Notes: a model not told the origin generated them from the sequence alone. Shown: positions 41,536 through 53,121, counted from the stretch's first letter. The stretch: DNA of 58,010 nucleotides from Cladosporium sp. IMV 00045 (GCA_001931905.2 MSJI02000752.1:1-58010); one strand, 5' to 3'. Numbers and translations: made by a program.

Positions 41536-43210
41536 TCAGTAAGCGAAAGTATTGATAGACTCGTCAGGGTTCTGGCGGATCTTCTTGTTAGTCCTGATGA
41601 GCCAGAATTTCATGCACCAGGCAGCGATGGCCGTGGCGGCGGAGAAAGCGGCGCTGGAGCTCAGGGCGATGGTGTAGCGGGGCGCGTCGGAATCGGGCCA
41701 GAGGTACTGTGGAGGGAGGTTTGGTTAGCGGGCTGATTCTTGCGAGAGAGGCTGATCATGTGAGATGAGGAGAAACTTACAGGAGTCCAAATGAACGAGG
41801 CGTTGGCGATCGTGTTGACGATGGCGAGCGCGGAGGCTTTCTTCTCCTTGGTTTGGCCGCAGGTTCCGGCGACCCAGCCGAGGATGATGGAGTTGACGGC
41901 GTAGGTGCCGATGGCGAAGATGACCATGGCGAAGTACTTGGCGCCGGTGTTCAGTGTGGCGAAGCCGACGATGAAACCGATGATGGCCAGAGATTTGGCT
42001 GCCGTGATGTGCCATGTGCGCTCGTTGAATCTGCCGGAACTGTACGAGTAGGCGATTGAGAGGAAACCAGCGATGAAGTAGGGAGGGCAGGTAAGAGCAA
42101 GAGTCTCGGTCTGTCCGAAACCAAGAGTCTCAACGGCAGTAGGGAAGAAGTTCTTGAAACCGTTGGCGGCAAGGTGCATGTGTTGCATGAAGGCGAAAAG
42201 CCAGAGCTTGGGATCGGAAGCGGCTGATTTGAGACCGGCGAACGGGCTGACAATACCCTTCTCGCCGACAGTGTCGAGGAGAATGCGGTTGTTCGCGAGT
42301 AGGCGCTCCTCGGGGGTCAGCCATTTGGTGTTGAGAGGGTCATCGGGAAGGATGAAGAATGCAGCGATGGCGACGACGAAGGTGGCCAAGCCCTGAATGA
42401 TGAAAAGCCATTGCCAGCCAGCCAAGCCAACAGCGCCATCCAGCTTGAAGATGCCGATTGCAATGAGACCAGCGAAAGCAGTCGCAAGGATGTTACCAGT
42501 GTAAAGGATGGAGATACGAGTAGCGATCTCTTTGCGGGTGTAGAAGATACTGAGCATGTAGAGGGCGCCAGGGTACTGAAATGCTGTTAGTCGGGTGCAC
42601 TAATTGGAAGCATGTAACAGTCAGGAAACATACGTAAGGAGCTTCAGTGATACCAAGGAAGAAGCGCGTCAGGAAAAGACCCTTGAAGTCGGTGGCGATG
42701 GCGGTCAAGGTACTGACGATAGCCCAAAGAGCCATGGCAGAGGACATGTACCATGAAGGGCGAAGACGGGTGAGAGCCATGTTGGACGGAATTTGTCCCA
42801 AGATATATCCAACAAACAGAATTGACACGCAGGTCTGGTACTGGCTGCCGGTAAGGTTCAGGTCTCCTTGAATGTCGTTGATCTTAGCGAGCGCGATCGC
42901 ATTTCGGTCAAGGTAGTTCAGCCAGTACATCAACCAAAGCCTGGGAGGACAATCAGTTTGCGTTCGCGATTTGCACAGATGCGGGTGGCAAGCCTTACAT
43001 TGGCATGATGTACCAGTCAAGCTTCTTCACGAGCTTGATCTCAACTGGATCTGTCTTCTTCCTAGCTCCTGAGTAATCGCCTTCTTCGGCCTTGATCTTG
43101 AGCGTCTCCTCATCGTATATGCTGGTTTGCCTGGCGGCAGCGTTCTTTTCTTGATCGATGTTGCTGACATCGTCGATTCGCTCATCGCCGTAGCCTTTGG
43201 TGGTGGCCAT
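41536..43210 (-). CDS. MFS transporter, Dal5/allantoate permease-like
   Basis: Exons 42999-43210, 42634-42940, 41781-42575 and 41536-41706 (introns of 58, 58 and 74 nt, all GT-AG) give 494 residues. About 12 membrane segments are visible. The anion:cation symporter family marks are WLMYWLNYLDRNAIALAK in the first membrane segment and the GRAD-like RLRPSWYMSSAMALWA region with FFLGITEAP. The N-terminal ~65 residues and the short tail are cytosolic. The subfamily imports allantoate, ureidosuccinate, vitamins or other organic anions by proton symport at the plasma membrane. The exact substrate cannot be read from sequence. A TATA-like element lies 113 bp before the start codon. Confidence 0.9.
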
Positions 43211-46200
43211 GATGGTGGTAGGTGGCTGTTCGATGGACGAACGACTGTGTCTGAGAGTCTCCGGGTTGAGGGAAGCTATCTCTTGAGGACGAGATGATAC
43301 TTGCAGAGGCAACGAGAAGGCATTTATAGCAGACCTACCCTGAACCGCATGCTATGGATCTCCACCAGCAGCTATGCAACGACTCCATCGTCGCTGACGC
43401 TAGGCTCCGCATCTTTGTCGCGCCGTAGTACTTCATCGTCAACCCTCCAAGGTCGAGCTCCAATTAGAACGACCGTGGCTTACCAGCACAGTCGATAGAT
43501 TCTCGCCCAGCATCTGCTCGACCAACGATGCGTACGACGAGACTGCATCTTCCAAGACATTAGCGCTTTACCCCAGGCGTCCCCAGGCTTGCCAAGGTGG
43601 TGGGGTGCAAGCAATGCTGAGCAATGCTGAGGGCAAAGGCGTGAGATGCCAACGTGGTCGAGCTTTTCCAAGGCTAGTCTCCGCATTTGCCAAGATGCAC
43701 AAGATCCCGGCAGTCATACCAGCGGAATCCTCACTGTTAGCGACCAGTTTGACCCCATGGAGAACCGCATGGCTGCACTCCACTATCTTCCCCAGATGGT
43801 GATCAGATGCCGCCACGTGAATTACATGTGCATTGCCCGAGTTTTTGCCAGCTCATGCTGCCAATAGTGCACAGTCCTTTGTAATTTTCCAGCAACGCGG
43901 CCAAGTCTGCCAATAACGCCTCTTTGCGTCGAAGAGCGGCAAGCTCGCTTGGTGATGGTCAAGTAGCAAAGTCACGACCGAATCTTATGTGCCCATGAAA
44001 ACCATGGCATAAGGCGCACAGAAAGCTTGGGCGGCGATGTTGGCGATATTAAATCGGAAGAGCGTGAAGTTTATGAATCGGTTGTGGCTTGCGAGAAAAT
44101 ATCAATCTCTCGAGCGTCAGCCGGAGACGAGCCTGTCACTCCATCCCATGTTTGCTGTCCGTTGTTTCACCGGCATGACCTAGATTGCTGCCATGAAGAA
44201 GAGACCCACCGTGTGGCAGTCTTGGACGTGATTGCTGTTTGTCACGTGCACCCGTTCCACATGAGAGGCGCCAGCTATAGGCGCTCCAAGCTAAGTGTGA
44301 TTGTGGGCAGGCGTTCCAGACTACGAGAATTTTTTTTTGGTTCTAGGACGATCCGGGAAGATGTCCGGTTGTACGACCGGTTGAGACCTTTCCGGATAGA
44401 GCACCGGCTGCGCCTCATCAGTCATTATGTGAGGAAATGGTGGCAAAGCGAAGCGCGAAGCCGCGCGGAGAGGTGGCCCATGGGGGCAAAAGTATACTTT
44501 GTGATATGTGGAGATGCCCCGGGTTCCTTTGACAAGAAAACGATGTTACAAGGTTGTAGGGGAATAGTGATGCGTTCGTGTCTAGCGAGGGTGTTGTCCA
44601 ACCTGGTGTCCTTGCTCGGATTATTCAGGAAACTTACCCGGTCAAAAGTGGATCCGTAGTAGACATCAAGAGCACTTCAAGCCCTGCGCCCTACACGTTA
44701 CAAACCACAGAACGTATATACGTGCAATTTCTCACAACTGAAGGTTATGTAGGTACAGTACGCATCTTCTCGACTCTGCGCTCTTTTCCCAAAATGCCAA
44801 CCGCCGCTTGTTTACTCCGAAACTCAATTAGCATCGCTGTCACTTTCCACCGCGACGGGAAACGAAAGCCAACTCCTACCAAGACTCACCTTGGCTTCGC
44901 TTGGGCGTCTGCATGACCGGACTACTGCCAATACTAAGCACATCTCCCATGATGCCGTCGCTTGTAACCGGGTGGATACCGGAGCAGTGCGTCTGGCCCA
45001 AGCCCAAACATGAGGGACCTTTGAGGAAAGCAACAACGCGTTCGTCCGGAGACTGCTGGACAACGATAATTTTTCGACTGGTCGTAAGCGTGGCGTCTAT
45101 GGATGAAAGCCACAAAAGTACGTCTTTCGGCAGCTGCAATGCTGGATGATGGGAATCCATGCTGTTTGCAAAAGCTACGATCCAGTCCGACTCTCGACCC
45201 TTGCGCCCAGCCTGATTGTCAAGGGTAGGAGTATGCTGGCAAGAACTTTCGCAACCTTCTACCGTATGATGATACGCATTACCTCTGGTGCTTCCTGAAT
45301 GCTCCGAACCCCCTGGCTCTTTGTTGCTTGTGCGCAGGTCCACTACGCTGGACGATTTGCCACCGCTCTGGATCTGCCAACGTCCTCAAACACCTTGGAG
45401 CAGGACGCCAATTCTACATGGGGTAGCCTTCGTTTAAACTCAAGTGATGGCGACTCACACTGAAGCTGTGATCCACAATCGCACGCCGAATTGGATACTG
45501 ATTGCATGATGTCAAGAGACCAACACAGGCCTTGCGATGAAGACCCAGGATCAGGTGCAAGCGCCATTCATTGGAGCTGCCGCAGCAACTCAACCCCCAT
45601 ACGCTTCATGATAGATTTCGCGCGCCAAATCTCGGAGCTCATCTGTATAAGAAAGGCTTGCAACCCACCATGTCCACTGCCGCATCTCGGCATCTAGACA
45701 GCTAAGACGTCGAGAATTCTAAGGCTGTCGGGTCTCAGGGGCCAGTCGGGGAGATAGGGACGTGTCCGGGTACGGGACGGGGACTTTGCCTCTCATCCGA
45801 CGTGACTCAGGCAATCAATGGATGTGATCGATGAACAATCACCCTGAGATTCGACGTTCTGATCGATCGGAGATACGTGCAAAGCGTTATAGCATTGTTG
45901 TTGTTCAAAGGGCTGCGAGGTAAGACATTCATCATTGGACACATCCTACTGTCGACCAGCATGTCGTGACTGCGATCTCCGCATGACATTTGTCTAAGCT
46001 CCGTCGCTTTACATTGAGCAGCCACCCTCAGCCCAAACACTCGAACACAAATTCCAACTTCGTCACAACTATTCTACAGTCCTAAAACTCACGGTGAAAA
46101 CTTCTGGAACAATGGACATAGAACAAACATTACAGCGAACGACAGGTATTTTCATCTCTACAGCATTACAAATCAACGAACGCAACGCCCCGACTCATCA

Positions 46201-46229
46201 ACCAGGCAGGCCCATGCAAGGTCTTGGGA
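43211..46229. other. 3-kb gap between two transporter genes, no firm gene
   Basis: The two longest frames are 44027-44659 (+, 210 codons) and 44876-45343 (-, 155 codons). The latter has ordinary amino-acid composition (for example SDWIVAFANSMDS and IIVVQQSPDERVVAFL) and another 75-codon frame abuts it upstream in a different register. I could not build a clean gene from them or name a family. A doubled GCAATGCTGA unit lies at 43612-43631. The first 200 bases contain the MFS promoter, and the last ~130 bases are probably the permease 3' flank. Confidence 0.45.
43323..43328 (-). promoter_or_regulatory. Probable TATA box of the MFS transporter gene
   Basis: The minus strand reads TATAAAT 113 bases upstream of the MFS start codon, a normal distance for a fungal TATA element. 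No transcript evidence is available. Confidence 0.45.
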
Positions 46230-48191
46230 TTAGAAGAACTTGCTGAGGATCTTCCTCCACTTGGGCCAGCTGGCGTACTGAGCCCTCTGCTTGTTGACGG
46301 TGTCCCAATCGACCTCACGGCGACCAGAGTCGACGTCGATCTGAGCAAGGGTCTTCCACGCGGAACGCTTCCAGGCCCAACCGATGATGTAGAAGGCGAT
46401 GACGACAAAGAAGGCCAGGTAGGACTGGAAGAAAGGCTCGGCGCTCTTCTCCGCAACCGCACCAGCGATAGCAGTGTAGAGCTGGAATGAAGTGTTAGCT
46501 AAAGAAAAAAGAAGAGACTGAGAATCGAGCTGCATACCTGTGCGATGAGGACGACGACGACCAAGCCAAGACCGATCCAGGATCCAGTAGCGCCGAAGAT
46601 AGCCCTGAAAGGCAGCTCGTCGAGGGTGTGTCCGTGGTAGGCCCACGCGTTGCGGAAGCGGATGTGAGCGAAGCAAATGCTACCCCACGTGAAGAGAGCA
46701 GCGAGACCGGAGAGGGACTGGAGCCAGTCGAAAGCAATGGTACCGCCGGTCGAAAGGGTCATGAAGGCGAGCGGGCCCCAGGCGAGAATGGCAACGGTGG
46801 ACCACAGAGGGCGACCGGCGCGGTCAACGTAAGTGAAGACCGAGGGAGCGTAGCCTTGCTCAGCGAGCGCGGTGAGCGTACGCGAGCCACCGTAAACACC
46901 AGAAAGACCGATGGAGACAACGGACAACATGATAACGACGTTAGTGAAGTGGCCGAAACCGACGATACCAGCACGCTCGGCGACAATGACGAACGGAGAC
47001 GCAGACACATCAATGTAACCGCTGCCCAGGAGCTGCGCGTCGTGTGGTCGATGAGAAGACCGACGAAGGTGAGGGACAGAATGTAGAAAAGGGTGATGCG
47101 CCAGAAAACCTGCTTGATCGCAGAAGGGAGCGACCTGGCTGGGTTCTCGGATTCGGCAGCAGCGAGACCGACGAGTTCAGTACCGGAAAAGGAGAAAGCA
47201 GCCGTGACGAAGACACCACAGAAACCGAGGAAACTGGTGAACGCGCCAGGGTCTTGCCATCTCTTGCCACCTTGGTACTCGGAAAATCTGCAAAATTCGT
47301 TAGCATGGTATTCGGCTGAAAGGGCTCGGAGGTAGTATCTTACTCTCCGTTGGAAGGACCGCCACCACAGACGAAGATCACACCCATGAACAGGAAGACA
47401 ATGATGGTGGTAAGCTTCAGCAGCGAGACCCAGAATTCTTCTTCAGCGTATCCAAGAACACCGAAGATGCAGATGACGCAAATGGCAAGGAAGAAAATGG
47501 TGATCCAAACTGCAAGATGCACGCTGGAAGCTCCATCCCACCATTGTACAGTTAAACCAGCGACGACGAGTTCGAGTGGAAGAACGATAGCCTGTATGAG
47601 CCGTCAGCATTCGAAAGCCATCCGTTAAGCGATTCATCGATACTGACCCATTGGAAGACGTAGTTCCAACCCATGGCAAAACCCCAAGACGGATCAATGA
47701 AGCGAACGGAGTAGGTGTAGAAACCACCAGAGACCGGGTACATGATAGCCAATTCACCAAGGGCATACACGACGTTGAACATCATCTACAACTCTGTTAG
47801 TCAAGAAATCTCTCGGAACGATCAAGCTGTGACCACTTACGATACCGATGATACCGAAACAGATGAGGAGAGAGGCAGGGCCACCACGGCTGAGGGCTTT
47901 ACCAGAACCAACGAAAAGACCAGCTCCGATACTACCACCGATGGCAATCATGTTCAAGTGTCGGCTCTTCATGGTCTTGTTCAACTGGTTGTGCTTGTCG
48001 GCCAGTGTGCGGCGCTTGAACGACTCAGGCGTGACACCGAGGCGTGTCAGGAACGAAGGGCGCTCGGTGTCGTAAACCTCACCATTGATGTGAGGCGAGG
48101 ATCCATCCGGGCTCTCGACGCCCTTGACTTCCGAGTTGAGCTCTTTCGATATGCCCGTTTCGGGGTCGGTGTAGGTGTTGAAGGTCGCCAT
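46230..48191 (-). CDS. Amino-acid permease (YAT family), frame broken in exon 4
   Basis: Exons 47841-48191, 47648-47785, 47344-47591, 46538-47287 and 46230-46481 have GT-AG introns of 55-56 nt and would encode about 579 residues. Typical marks are HLNMIAIGGSIGAGLFVGSG at the first membrane segment, GWNYVFQW, SFSGTELVGLAAAESENPAR and GVYGGSRTLTALAEQGYAP. The tail has the usual WKRSAWKTLAQIDVDSGRRE. In exon 4, after GLLIDH, the frame must change at about 47041-47048 to continue as LLGSGYIDVSASPFVIV; a CACACG in place of CACG would explain it. Exon 4 is 750 nt, which does not fit the phases of its neighbours, as expected for a 2-nt insertion. As given, translation stops at 46759. This may be a sequencing error or a real loss of function. 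The protein would import amino acids at the plasma membrane. Confidence 0.85.
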
Positions 48192-48296
48192 GACAGGCGA
48201 GTGTTGCGCCAAATGCCAATTAGAATGGGATGCGAAGGGGACTGAACGAACGTTGACGCTGAGCCGTCACCATCACCGCCACGAGGTAACAAGGCC

Positions 48297-48302
48297 TTTA
48301 TA
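48297..48302 (-). promoter_or_regulatory. Probable TATA box of the amino-acid permease gene
   Basis: The minus strand reads TATAAA 106 bases before the permease start codon, nearly the same distance as in the MFS gene. This is inferred from sequence and position only. Confidence 0.45.
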
Positions 48303-48898
48303 ACAGTCCTTGTGCAACCCCCAGACCCCTTCGGTGTCGCCCGGCTGGAACTCAAGACCCGCAGGCCAAGCGGGTCCGCCATTTGCACCAAGGACTTGGC
48401 TCGCCGCTTCTCGAGACCTGACAATCGGTTAGCTGCCTATCTGCGTTAGAATAAGCTTGGTATAGGCCGCGACTAACAGTTCGAGAAGCCTGTCCACGCG
48501 AGCTGAAGGGACGAGTGTGCACATCGCATCGTCGCGCGCGACCACTAACGTCTTCTCTCCAGCCTGTCGTCCGTGGAGGCCAAGATACCGCGCTCTATCC
48601 AGGTCGCAACCATCCAGAAAGCGGGCCCGAGCGCATTCCGCAGCTGATAAGGCTGGCCAAACGTATGGTTTGTTGTCACATCCCGCTATTGATAACCAGC
48701 GCTTCGAGCCAGTCTCGCCAGGTCTCGTAGCAACAAGCAAATTGTCCAAGATCGCGTTTTGGTGGTATACCAAGGTGAAAGGCGGGCTTGGCCAGACGAT
48801 ATTGAGGCTGCTGATTTCGCCTTGAGCCGCCTGACGGATATCCAGGGCCTTGGTAAGTACATTGCGAGCAACATCGTTATCATTAGGCTTCAGGTCAT

Positions 48899-48911
48899 GG
48901 TTAGGGTTAGG
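48899..48911. repeat. Interstitial telomere-type motif (TTAGGG)2
   Basis: GGTTAGGGTTAGG holds two telomere hexamers in the opposite orientation to the copy at 33.56 kb. It lies about 700 bp upstream of the permease start codon. Confidence 0.7.
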
Positions 48912-50344
48912 CGACTGTTTCTGTGGATTGTGCTGTAACTTTGTTTCCCCACAACGCTGGCAAAATCCACAAAGTGTGCGGACGGATCGACCTATATACA
49001 CGTTTTGGGTTTGTGCGTGGGTAAGAGTATCGCATGCCGGCTTGCCTTGGTTCCCGCCTTTGCTTGTCGCAGCTCAAGCCTCATCTGTCTGCATGACGCG
49101 CACGGTATCTCTGCCGTAGTGTATGAGATGGTGTTGCTTCTTCCCAGCTGGAGATCCTCGAGACAAGGGAATCAAGATATCACCGGCGGCCGGGACACCC
49201 ACGACCGCTAACGAGGCGTGACTAAAGGCCTGGACACACAATCGTGCGAAGAGAGATTGAGTGGCGTTGCAGAGCCCCCCAGGTCCCGATAGCGTTTCCC
49301 CGCGACATTTAATGCGCCAGTCAGGTAGCGGCAAAGTTTGATAACCACGGACCAAAAGAGCCGGCCAGATAATCTGCCAGATACCAACCAAAACCACAGC
49401 AAATCGCAAGGCCTCGCAAACCTCGGTAGCGGGTCCCAAAACGGTAGCGGCTCCGTGTCTGCAACCCCATGCTTTTGAACATTCGCCATAAGGTCACATC
49501 AGACATGCATGCTTTTTTGGGAGGCGTTGATCCTACGGGCTGTGTGGTCTTGCATTCGCCAAGCGTATCTCTGCAGGCCTCGGGCAAAGCACCCAAGGCC
49601 GTTGGACGTTAGACCACCCCGTCAAGGGACCTATCATGGATTTCCCGTGTCGCGTGATACGGACGATCCGAGCGTGTGTGTTGTGTAAGAGACGGATTCG
49701 CGGTACTTGGACGAATGAGCGATTCCAGTATCACGAGCATCTTTGGTATTACCAACATGACATGCAGCGGCGCGCTCAACCCTCTCGAGCTCGTATCTTG
49801 CGCTATATGTATATCAATTCACTAGCGATCCTGAGCCTCTGATATATCGTCTCGCTATCTGCGCTCGAGCGATCTGTCCTCTTGAGGGGTCGTCCATCCT
49901 TCGTCCGCCCTTCTGGAAGCCTGGAAACTGCACACTAGCAGAAACACTCCCATGTGCACATTTCACGCGTCTTGGCCGTCACCAATATGGGCAAGGTCTA
50001 CGGCGCCAACAGAAAGTGCCGAGAAACACTTGCATGACATATAACTCTGGAGCCAAGAGCCATGATACTCGATTGAGAAGGTGATGTTCCTGTCAGAGTG
50101 CTCCCAATATTTGGCGGCCTCGAACACTGAGACGAAGCGAACCTGTCTATGCCAATAGCAGAAACGTACGGCCTTCGAATTTTGCTTGACAGCGCGTGCC
50201 CAATCTACTCTGAGACAAAACTACTGTTGCCATTGCAGGAAAGCTTGTCGCAACCTGCCTAACACAGCGTTCAAGAGACACAAAACCCATGGCGACGTAA
50301 ATTAAAAGACTGCATCTGAGAATTGTAAAGGGGAGGTCGCGATG

Positions 50345-50374
50345 GCGCAACTCGAGGAGTTGCGCATATATATA
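50345..50374 (+). promoter_or_regulatory. Perfect 9-bp palindrome abutting a TATA box
   Basis: The left arm GCGCAACTC (50345-50353), a 3-base spacer GAG and the right arm GAGTTGCGC (50357-50365) form a perfect inverted repeat. It is followed directly by ATATATATA (50366-50374). The start codon of the secreted protein gene is about 105 bases downstream, the same spacing as for the two transporter TATA boxes. The arrangement looks like a dimeric regulator site next to a TATA element, which is an inference. Confidence 0.55.
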
Positions 50375-50478
50375 CTGTCGACAGGTAAGAGGAAGTTGAG
50401 AAGGATTGAGCAAGTTCATTTGGAATTGTATCTCTACAGTCACTCGCTATATTGACTGTACGCGCTCGCTTCAGCAAG

Positions 50479-52160
50479 ATGAAATCCTTCGCGTTCTTGT
50501 CAGCTTTGCCGGCGTTGGTCTCGGCCGCCGCCTACTCTCAGGAGGACTATGACAGTGGACGTGTGCATAACATGGTTATGCAGTCGAAGGAGGTATGCCG
50601 CCGATGATATTGCTTCCGGAAACGGCTCACTGGATGACTGCTGACGGGCCTAGTCTGCTTGGGATTCCATGAGAGAGCAGGGCGAGTTCGACAGCAACAA
50701 GCACAAGTCTTTCGCCCAGCGTGGTCCTATTAGGTGCATCAATGGACGTGCAGTTGTCGAGGCTGGCAACCCTGATGAGACGTTCCGAGTGAGTTGAACA
50801 ACACATTATAACTAGCGAAGGGACCAAAGCTGACATGCAATTTTTTAGTGCAAAAACGTATGTCAATCAAGATCGTATCCAGTACCCCAGACGACCTCCA
50901 CTAACACAAGACGTAGATGGACTACTATGACTTCAAGACCCACGCGGACCTGGGTTCCCGCAGGGGTCAAGGCAGCAACACCTGGGGCTGGGTGTCCGAC
51001 GATGGACGTGAGTTCGTCGCTGTTGGTCAGGAAGACGGCACTGCTTTTGCCGAGATCACCAAGGAGGGCAAGATAGTATATCTCGGCCGTCTTCCCCAGC
51101 AATCATCTGTCTCCAGGTGGCGTGAGATGAAGAGCTACCGCGAGTACATGGTCATCGGCTCCGAGGCGGTCAACCATGGTGTCCAATTCTTCGACATGAA
51201 GAAGCTGCTGAATGTTGACCCGCAGTCCCCCAGGACCTTTAGCACCACCCGGGATCTTGCTGGTTTCTTCAATGACCTTCCTTCCGGTCGTTCTCACAAC
51301 GTCGTTGTGGTATGTAGAATGAACATCGTCTACTCTTCTATCGAGCGTCTGACTGACAACCTCACTAGAATGAAGAACTCGGCTACGCCGTGGCAGTTGG
51401 CTCCCAACCTCGCAACAGCGCCTGCGCCGCTGGGTTGATCTACATCAACATCGACGACATCTCCAACCCCTACAGCACAGGCTGTGCCGGACAAGACGGC
51501 TACGTCCATGACGCGCAATGCATCGTCTACCGCGGACCGGACGAGAAATACAACGGCCGCGACATCTGCTACGGCTACAACGAAGACACCCTGACCATCT
51601 ACGACGTCACGGACAAAGAAGGCGTTGACGCCTCCTCGATCATTTCCCGCACCACCTACCAAGGCGCATCCTACACCCACCAAGGCTGGGTCACCGATCC
51701 CGAATGGCAGGCCTACGCCATCATGAACGACGAGCTAGACGAGCAAGAACGCCGCGGCCCCGGCGCCGACGGGTACCCCGTCACTTTCATCTGGGACCTG
51801 CGCAGCCTCGAAGCGCCCAAAATCTCCGGCCACTACAAGCACAAGGTCAGATCCATCGATCACAACCTCTACGTGCACAACGGCCTCGCCACGCTGTCCA
51901 ATTACGGTGCGGGCGTCAGCGTGCTCGACGTTTCTGGCATTCCCCAGGACCCCACTGGTGGTAATGTGGAGGAGATTGGGTGGTTCGATATTCACCCTGA
52001 AGATGACAATTTGACCGGCGGCGGTGCTGTTGAATTTACTGGGACTTGGGGCCATTATGCTTTCCCTTCTGGATACATTTTCGTCAATACTATCGAGAGG
52101 GGTGGCTTTGTTGTTAAGCTCAGTACGTTCGCTAGACAGGGCAAGGGCAAATACCGTTGA
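50479..52160 (+). CDS. Secreted 'regulatory P domain' (LVIVD / choice-of-anchor B-like) protein
   Basis: Exons are 50479-50592, 50654-50788, 50849-50857, 50917-51309 and 51369-52160, giving 480 residues. A signal peptide covers residues 1-17 (KSFAFLSALPALVSAAA). Exon 3 is only 9 nt and encodes Cys-Lys-Asn. It joins TFR to MDYYDFKTHADLGS, and the Cys probably pairs with the one in RCINGRAV. The rest is a beta-propeller-like fold with repeats such as STWGWVSDDGREFVAVGQ, GVQFFDMKKL, DTLTIYDVTDKEG and AGVSVLDVSG, as in bacterial and fungal LVIVD proteins. The function of the family is unknown; extracellular or cell-surface location is expected. A poly(A) signal AATAAA lies near 52336. The promoter carries a palindrome beside a TATA box. 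Confidence 0.9.
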
Positions 52161-52416
52161 TAGGCTCCGAAGGGTCAGCAGAGGAGTCGCAGGCCATAAA
52201 AGGGGCGTTCTGCGTGTCCCCAGAAAGAGAACGGGTCTAACATCGACCTCAAGATAAGAAGGCAAAATTTGAAAGTACAACCGGGCAGCAGGAACACGTA
52301 ACGAGAAACATCAAACACAATACAACGAATCTATCAATAAACCCCAACCACGCAACATCACCCTAGTCAGCAATTCCAAACCACACCACCACCAACCCGC
52401 CACCAAACCCCCAATT

Positions 52417-53121
52417 TCACCGCCCCCATCCCCCACCACTACTCTTCCTCACCCTCATCTCCCTTCCACTCCTCAACGACCTCCTCATCCCACACACCTC
52501 CCGCCTATTCTCGCCGTTCTTCCCTCTCCCCCTCTCTCTCCTTCCATGTCCCTGGCCCCCACCCGCCATCCCAGAATCATGACTTAGCTTTGTTTTCTTC
52601 GCCTGCCTGTCTGAAATTTCGCATGTATCGAGCATGACTTCGTCTTCGCTGCTGTCTCGTTTTCGTTTTAGTTGTTCTCGCTGAGGGAAGGTCGGTGCGA
52701 TGGGGCGTGGGTGGATGTGGATGTGGACTTGGACTTGGACTTTGCATTGGGAAATGCAATGGGATGGGAGGGTGGTGTTGAGCGGTGTCGTGTCGAGAGC
52801 GCGGATGATTGCTTGAGAGAGGGGGTGGTTGTCTGGGGTTGCTGGGATTGTTGAGGTGGTGGTTGTGTCGGAGGAAGAGGATGAGTGCTGTTGAGATTCG
52901 TTCGTGGGCGCTCCGGTGTTTGAGTGATTATCAAACAGACTTGAGGTTGAGCATGACCTCAAGTTCGCCGTCGACCGGGTTGATCTGATTCGAGTGGGTG
53001 TCTTGTTGAGTCGGTCGACGATGTTCCGGAGACTCGGAGGCGGAGAAGGTGGCGTTGGCAGCTGGGCCACGGGACGGATGGTTGGATTGAAGTGGCCGTA
53101 TGGTAGTATTGTTGAATACAT
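52417..53121 (-). CDS. Hypothetical Ser/Thr-rich protein with a basic tail
   Basis: An open frame of 234 residues from MYSTILPYGHFNP; an upstream in-frame Met (53208) would add 29 residues. The first 90 residues are Pro/Ser/Arg-rich with a possible short helix (LRNIVDRLNKTP). The middle is Ser/Thr-rich. The last 90 residues are Lys/Arg/Gly-rich with KRKRDSSEDE and QAKKTK, which look like nuclear signals. There is no known domain. The low complexity leaves room for doubt that it is translated, but the frame is uninterrupted, and the convergent position after the regulatory-P gene and before the MBL promoter suits a small gene. Confidence 0.5.
   Translation of the reverse strand: MYSTILPYGHFNPTIRPVAQLPTPPSPPPSLRNIVDRLNKTPTRIRSTRSTANLRSCSTSSLFDNHSNTGAPTNESQQHSSSSSDTTTTSTIPATPDNHPLSQAIIRALDTTPLNTTLPSHCISQCKVQVQVHIHIHPRPIAPTFPQREQLKRKRDSSEDEVMLDTCEISDRQAKKTKLSHDSGMAGGGQGHGRRERGRGKNGENRREVCGMRRSLRSGREMRVRKSSGGGWGR

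Larger units (their letters stand above)
48192..50344. other. 2.2-kb intergenic region between divergent genes
   Basis: The region separates the permease (-) from the regulatory-P-domain gene (+). Several HGATAR-type GATA-factor sites are scattered here (for example CTGATAAG at 48644-48651, TTGATAAC near 48689 and 49338, AGATAA near 49367). A telomere-type motif is at 48899-48911. No gene is supported; a 190-codon minus-strand frame (48429-49001) resembles nothing. Confidence 0.5.

Noticed and set aside
44876..45567. Two abutting minus-strand frames (155 and 75 codons)
   Set aside because: Composition is protein-like, but I could not find splice sites joining the two frames in register, nor a start, domain or family. 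Left as part of the gene-free stretch; a blastx search would decide.
47030..47060. Programmed frameshift in the permease gene
   Set aside because: No slippery heptamer or following structure is seen, and permeases of this family are not known to need one. A plain indel is simpler.
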